Part shown: piece after piece, positions 14,461-16,794 of the stretch | Layout of the letters: each line of letters opens with the position of its first letter | How positions within the stretch are numbered: the stretch's first letter is position 1 | From: DATFRX01 sp035630615 | Lineage (GTDB): Bacteria > Actinomycetota > Actinomycetes > Propionibacteriales > Nocardioidaceae | Direction: 5' to 3' | Length of the DNA: 16,794 nt | Assembly: GCA_035630615.1 (NCBI GenBank) | Contig: DASQKI010000063.1 | Location: 1 to 16,794 of the forward strand | Position numbers and translations under genes: made by a program | The notes under the pieces: model-generated | Database searches by the model: none | Seen by the model: the letters and a program-made list of their open reading frames with translations, nothing else | What the model was told of the DNA's origin: nothing

Positions 14461-15352
14461 AGATCTGCTCGGCCAGGTCGTGCGCGACATCGACGGCGAT
14501 CTCGATGGCTCGGGTCGCGAGTGGCGATTGGGTGCGTCCGGCCGGCCAGTGCAGGAGAATCTCGCGGGCGGGTGACGGCTGCAGTTGGTGGATGCTGAGC
14601 CGGTCGTCGGAGTGGGCATCGGATCCGTGAAGGGCGAGCCATGGCAGCACCGCCGAGCCGATGCCCGCGCGCACCATCGACATGATGGTTTCGTGGCCGG
14701 TGGTTCGAAACACGATCCGTGGCTGTGCTCCCGCGCTGGCGAGCGCCCGCTCCAACCACCTTTGGTGATAGGTGGGAGGCCAGGCGACCATCGGAGCACC
14801 GTCGAGCAGCTTCACCCGTACTGGACCATCGGGGAATGCGCCGGCGCCGGCGACCAGAAGGTACTGCTCGTCGAGCAGCTTGACGTGTTCGGCGTCGCCT
14901 TCGACGGGCCCGTCGTAGAACAGCAGGTCGAGATCGCCGATCTGCGGATCGGCCGGTTCCACCTCGGACAGCCTGATGTCGCAGCCCGGGTGCTCCTCGA
15001 GCAGCCGGCGTACGACCGCCGGCAGGATCAGGTTGGACACGCTCTGGAAGGTGCCGATGTCGATCCGGCCGCTACCCGCGTTGAAGCGTTCGACGGCGTC
15101 GGCCAGCGCCTCCGCTTTTGCCAGTAGATCGCGCCCGTGGGCCAAGACCACCTCGCCGAGTGGTGTGATCCGTACCGGCCTGGGACCGCCCGGTCGGTCG
15201 AACACTGGACCGCCGATGCCCTTCTCTAACGCGGCGATTTGTTGGCTGACCGACGATTGGGTGTAGCCGAGCTGGGCCGCCGCTCGCCCGAACGTTCCTT
15301 CCTCGGCGATCGCGGCCATGGTTTTCAGGTGGCGCAGCTCGACGTCAGCCAT
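14459..15352 (-). CDS. LysR-family transcriptional regulator
   Basis: ATG 15352 gives 297 residues beginning MADVELRHLKTMAAIAEE, the standard start for the family; ATG 15364 is four codons upstream. The winged helix-turn-helix (about 2-60) shows FGRAAAQLGYTQSSVSQQIA followed by ALEKGIGGPVFDR. The effector-binding domain runs from about 88 to 290, starting GRIDIGTFQSVSNLILPAVV. These regulators work as tetramers and usually control a divergent neighbour, here the MFS exporter with an 83-base gap. The effector is unknown; a substrate of the exporter is the likely candidate. Its stop overlaps the last codons of the DUF885 remnant, which suggests that a deletion brought the two together. Confidence 0.93.
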   Translation of the reverse strand: MADVELRHLKTMAAIAEEGTFGRAAAQLGYTQSSVSQQIAALEKGIGGPVFDRPGGPRPVRITPLGEVVLAHGRDLLAKAEALADAVERFNAGSGRIDIGTFQSVSNLILPAVVRRLLEEHPGCDIRLSEVEPADPQIGDLDLLFYDGPVEGDAEHVKLLDEQYLLVAGAGAFPDGPVRVKLLDGAPMVAWPPTYHQRWLERALASAGAQPRIVFRTTGHETIMSMVRAGIGSAVLPWLALHGSDAHSDDRLSIHQLQPSPAREILLHWPAGRTQSPLATRAIEIAVDVAHDLAEQI

Positions 15353-15435
15353 GAGCCATACCATAGCCGATAGCGTTTGACTCGATCAGAAACAATCGCT
15401 TTTCTCAATGAGCCGGCCAACTTAGCGTCGTTGAC
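15353..15435. promoter_or_regulatory. Divergent regulatory gap between LysR gene and MFS exporter
   Basis: The gap is richer in A and T than its surroundings. AGCG at 15372-15375 and CGCT at 15397-15400 are inverted around TGA-N5-TCA (15378-15388), a possible LysR binding site. TTGACT at 15377-15382 could be a -35 box for the exporter, though no good -10 follows. No ribosome-binding site precedes the exporter ATG. Confidence 0.35.
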
Positions 15436-16668
15436 ATGACGGCCTACACCACGCCCACCCCGGTCGCGGCGCCGACCGAAAACCGACCGTCCAATCTGCG
15501 TTTGGGGCTGCCAGACCTGGTCTGGGCGCTGGCGGCGACCTACTTCGTCAGTCGTGCCGGCGGCCTCGTGCGGTCGTTCCTGGTGCTGTATCTGACGCAG
15601 GAACAGCACCTGTCGCTCGCGACCGCGGGCGCGGTTGTCGCCGCCGTGGGGGTCGGTGTCATCGGGTCACAGCTTCTCGGTGGGTGGCTGGGCGACCGGA
15701 TCGGGCGGCGCCTCACCATGCTGGTGGGGTTCCTTGGGACCGCCGCCGCGCTCGTTGTGCTCGGTTCGGCAGATTCGATGCCGGCGATCTGGGCGGGCGC
15801 CGTCAGCGTCGGGTTGATGGCGGAGCTGTTCTACCCAGCCGGATCAGCCGCAGTCGCCGATCTCCCTCCAGGGCAGCGGATCCAGGCCTTCGGGTTGCTC
15901 TTCTGGGCGGCCAGCCTCGGCTTCTCGGTCGCGACGGTCAGTGCCGGGGTATTGGCGCAGCACGGCTATGGACTCCTGTTCTGGATCAACGCGGCGGCCT
16001 CGATCGTCGCGGCACTGATCGTCTGGCGGCGGGTGCCAGAGACCCGTCCACCGAAATCAAACCGATCCGGTCGCGCGCTGTTGCCGGTGCTCATTCGGGA
16101 CCGACTGATGATCGCCACGGCAGTGGTCTACGTCGTCTACTTCACCCTTTTCCTGCAGACATTCACGACGCTGCCGCTCATGATGACGGCAGATGGCCAC
16201 AGCCCCGCGACGTACGGCGCCCTGCTGGCACTGAATGGCGCCGTCGTCGTGGTCGTGCAGCCGCTTGCGGTGCGGCTGCTTGCCGGTCGCGACCGCAGCA
16301 CGGTGCTGGCTGTTTCGATGCTCCTGGTCGGTGTCGGCGTTGGCGTCGGCGCCACTGTCCACAGCGGTGCCGGCTATATCGGATCGGTCCTCGTCTGGAC
16401 TCTCGGCGAGATCGGCATCGCCGTCATGTTCGGTGCCACCTTCGCCGACCTCGCCCCGGCAGACCTGCGTGGCAGGTACATGGGCGTCGCCTCCACCACG
16501 TGGAGTATCGGCGCCGTGTTCGGGCCGCTGGCCGGCACCGTCCTGCTCGCCAATGCCGGACGAACCACGCTGGGCGCGGTGTGTGCGGTCACCGGGATCG
16601 CTCTGTTCGCCGGTCAACGGGCGATCGCGCCGGCGCTGCGCTGGCGAACCACTGGAGGTGCAGCCTGA
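15436..16668 (+). CDS. MFS exporter, 12 helices (MdtH-like DHA1 type)
   Basis: ATG 15436 gives 410 residues, the usual length for 12-helix transporters. After a polar start, helix 1 begins near LVWALAATYFVS. Motif A, GGWLGDRIGRR, lies between helices 2 and 3. A basic middle loop (ETRPPKSNRSGR) separates the two halves. SAGVLAQHGYGLLFWIN after helix 5 and GVASTTWSIGAVFGPLAG in helix 11 fit proton-driven exporters. The protein is probably an inner-membrane exporter of a small molecule or drug under control of the divergent LysR gene. The stop lies 8 bases from the stop of the IS110-type transposase on the other strand, so the last residues (RWRTTGGAA) may have been set by the insertion. Confidence 0.9.
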   Translation: MTAYTTPTPVAAPTENRPSNLRLGLPDLVWALAATYFVSRAGGLVRSFLVLYLTQEQHLSLATAGAVVAAVGVGVIGSQLLGGWLGDRIGRRLTMLVGFLGTAAALVVLGSADSMPAIWAGAVSVGLMAELFYPAGSAAVADLPPGQRIQAFGLLFWAASLGFSVATVSAGVLAQHGYGLLFWINAAASIVAALIVWRRVPETRPPKSNRSGRALLPVLIRDRLMIATAVVYVVYFTLFLQTFTTLPLMMTADGHSPATYGALLALNGAVVVVVQPLAVRLLAGRDRSTVLAVSMLLVGVGVGVGATVHSGAGYIGSVLVWTLGEIGIAVMFGATFADLAPADLRGRYMGVASTTWSIGAVFGPLAGTVLLANAGRTTLGAVCAVTGIALFAGQRAIAPALRWRTTGGAA

Positions 16669-16676
16669 TGTGTGAG

Positions 16677-16794
16677 TCAAGCAGCAACTCGGGGTGGGCG
16701 CGTTTCGTAGGGCTGCCTGGTGCGCAGGATGGCGTGCAGGACGTTGACGCGGCGGCGGGCCAGGGCGATGACGGCTTGATGGTGTGTTTTGCCG
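16677..16794 (-). CDS. IS110-family transposase, C-terminal end (partial)
   Basis: On the minus strand the frame enters from the window edge and ends at TGA 16677-16679. The 38 visible residues include GKTHHQAVIALARRRVNVLH and AILRTRQPYETRPP, the C-terminal helix block of IS110/IS116/IS902 transposases that follows the Tnp_20 domain. The DEDD nuclease part and the Tnp_20 serine lie outside the window. IS110 elements lack long inverted ends and use a guide (bridge) RNA made from a non-coding end; the short 3' flank here leaves no room for that RNA on this side unless it overlaps the MFS gene. Intactness is unknown. Confidence 0.75.
   Translation of the reverse strand, partial: GKTHHQAVIALARRRVNVLHAILRTRQPYETRPPRVAA

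Noticed and set aside
1..16794. CRISPR arrays, tRNA or rRNA genes, restriction or other defence genes, biosynthetic gene clusters
   Set aside because: I saw no regularly spaced repeats and no tRNA T-loop in a cloverleaf context (the GGTTCGA at about 14702 is inside the LysR gene), and no gene of these classes.

Overview
The window reads as chromosomal DNA of a high-GC actinobacterium. Codons mostly end in G or C, GTG and TTG starts are used, and the families present are typical of Actinomycetota: lipoprotein TAP-type hydrolases, an ECF sigma factor with a SnoaL-like tail paired with a DUF899 protein, DUF885 proteins, and IS481 and IS110 transposases. The genus cannot be set from the sequence alone.

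Layout. Bases 1-3550 are a scarred accessory stretch. They hold the 3' end of a tyrosine recombinase, a truncated IS481-type element, a secreted lipoprotein hydrolase gene broken by two opposite frameshifts, two strong inverted repeats, a possible tiny membrane protein, and two same-orientation copies (635-743 and 3359-3461) of a roughly 105-bp repeat whose ends are inverted. Bases 3554-4005 are the front part of a secreted von Willebrand A-domain gene, frameshifted and cut off.

Bases 4023-6524 carry an intact cell-envelope module: an OmpR-type response regulator and its histidine kinase (overlapping genes, minus strand), divergent from a VanY-type D,D-carboxypeptidase. Bases 6559-11552 hold four minus-strand genes: an unrecognised membrane-anchored exported protein, a small four-helix membrane protein, a large acyltransferase-3/SGNH O-acetyltransferase, and a 14-helix DHA2 drug exporter. 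The envelope-modifying enzymes and the exporter suggest a neighbourhood dealing with wall modification and drug efflux; this is inference from family membership.

Bases 11703-13427 are a divergent pair: an ECF sigma factor with a C-terminal SnoaL-like domain, and a DUF899 thioredoxin-fold protein. Next comes a heavily decayed DUF885 metallopeptidase-like gene (13434-about 14460) with an early stop, apparent internal deletions and a frame change. A LysR regulator with a divergent 12-helix MFS exporter follows. The window ends in the C-terminus of an IS110-type transposase only 8 bases beyond the MFS stop.

The main theme is gene decay: three different genes are broken while the genes between them look intact, and recombinase or transposase sequence lies at both edges. 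I found no CRISPR array, no tRNA or rRNA gene, no recognisable defence system and no biosynthetic gene cluster. The most unexplained items are the paired 105-bp repeats, the inverted repeats at 2533-2725, a perfect 9-base Shine-Dalgarno sequence ahead of a tiny leader frame, and the unrecognised 258-aa exported protein.
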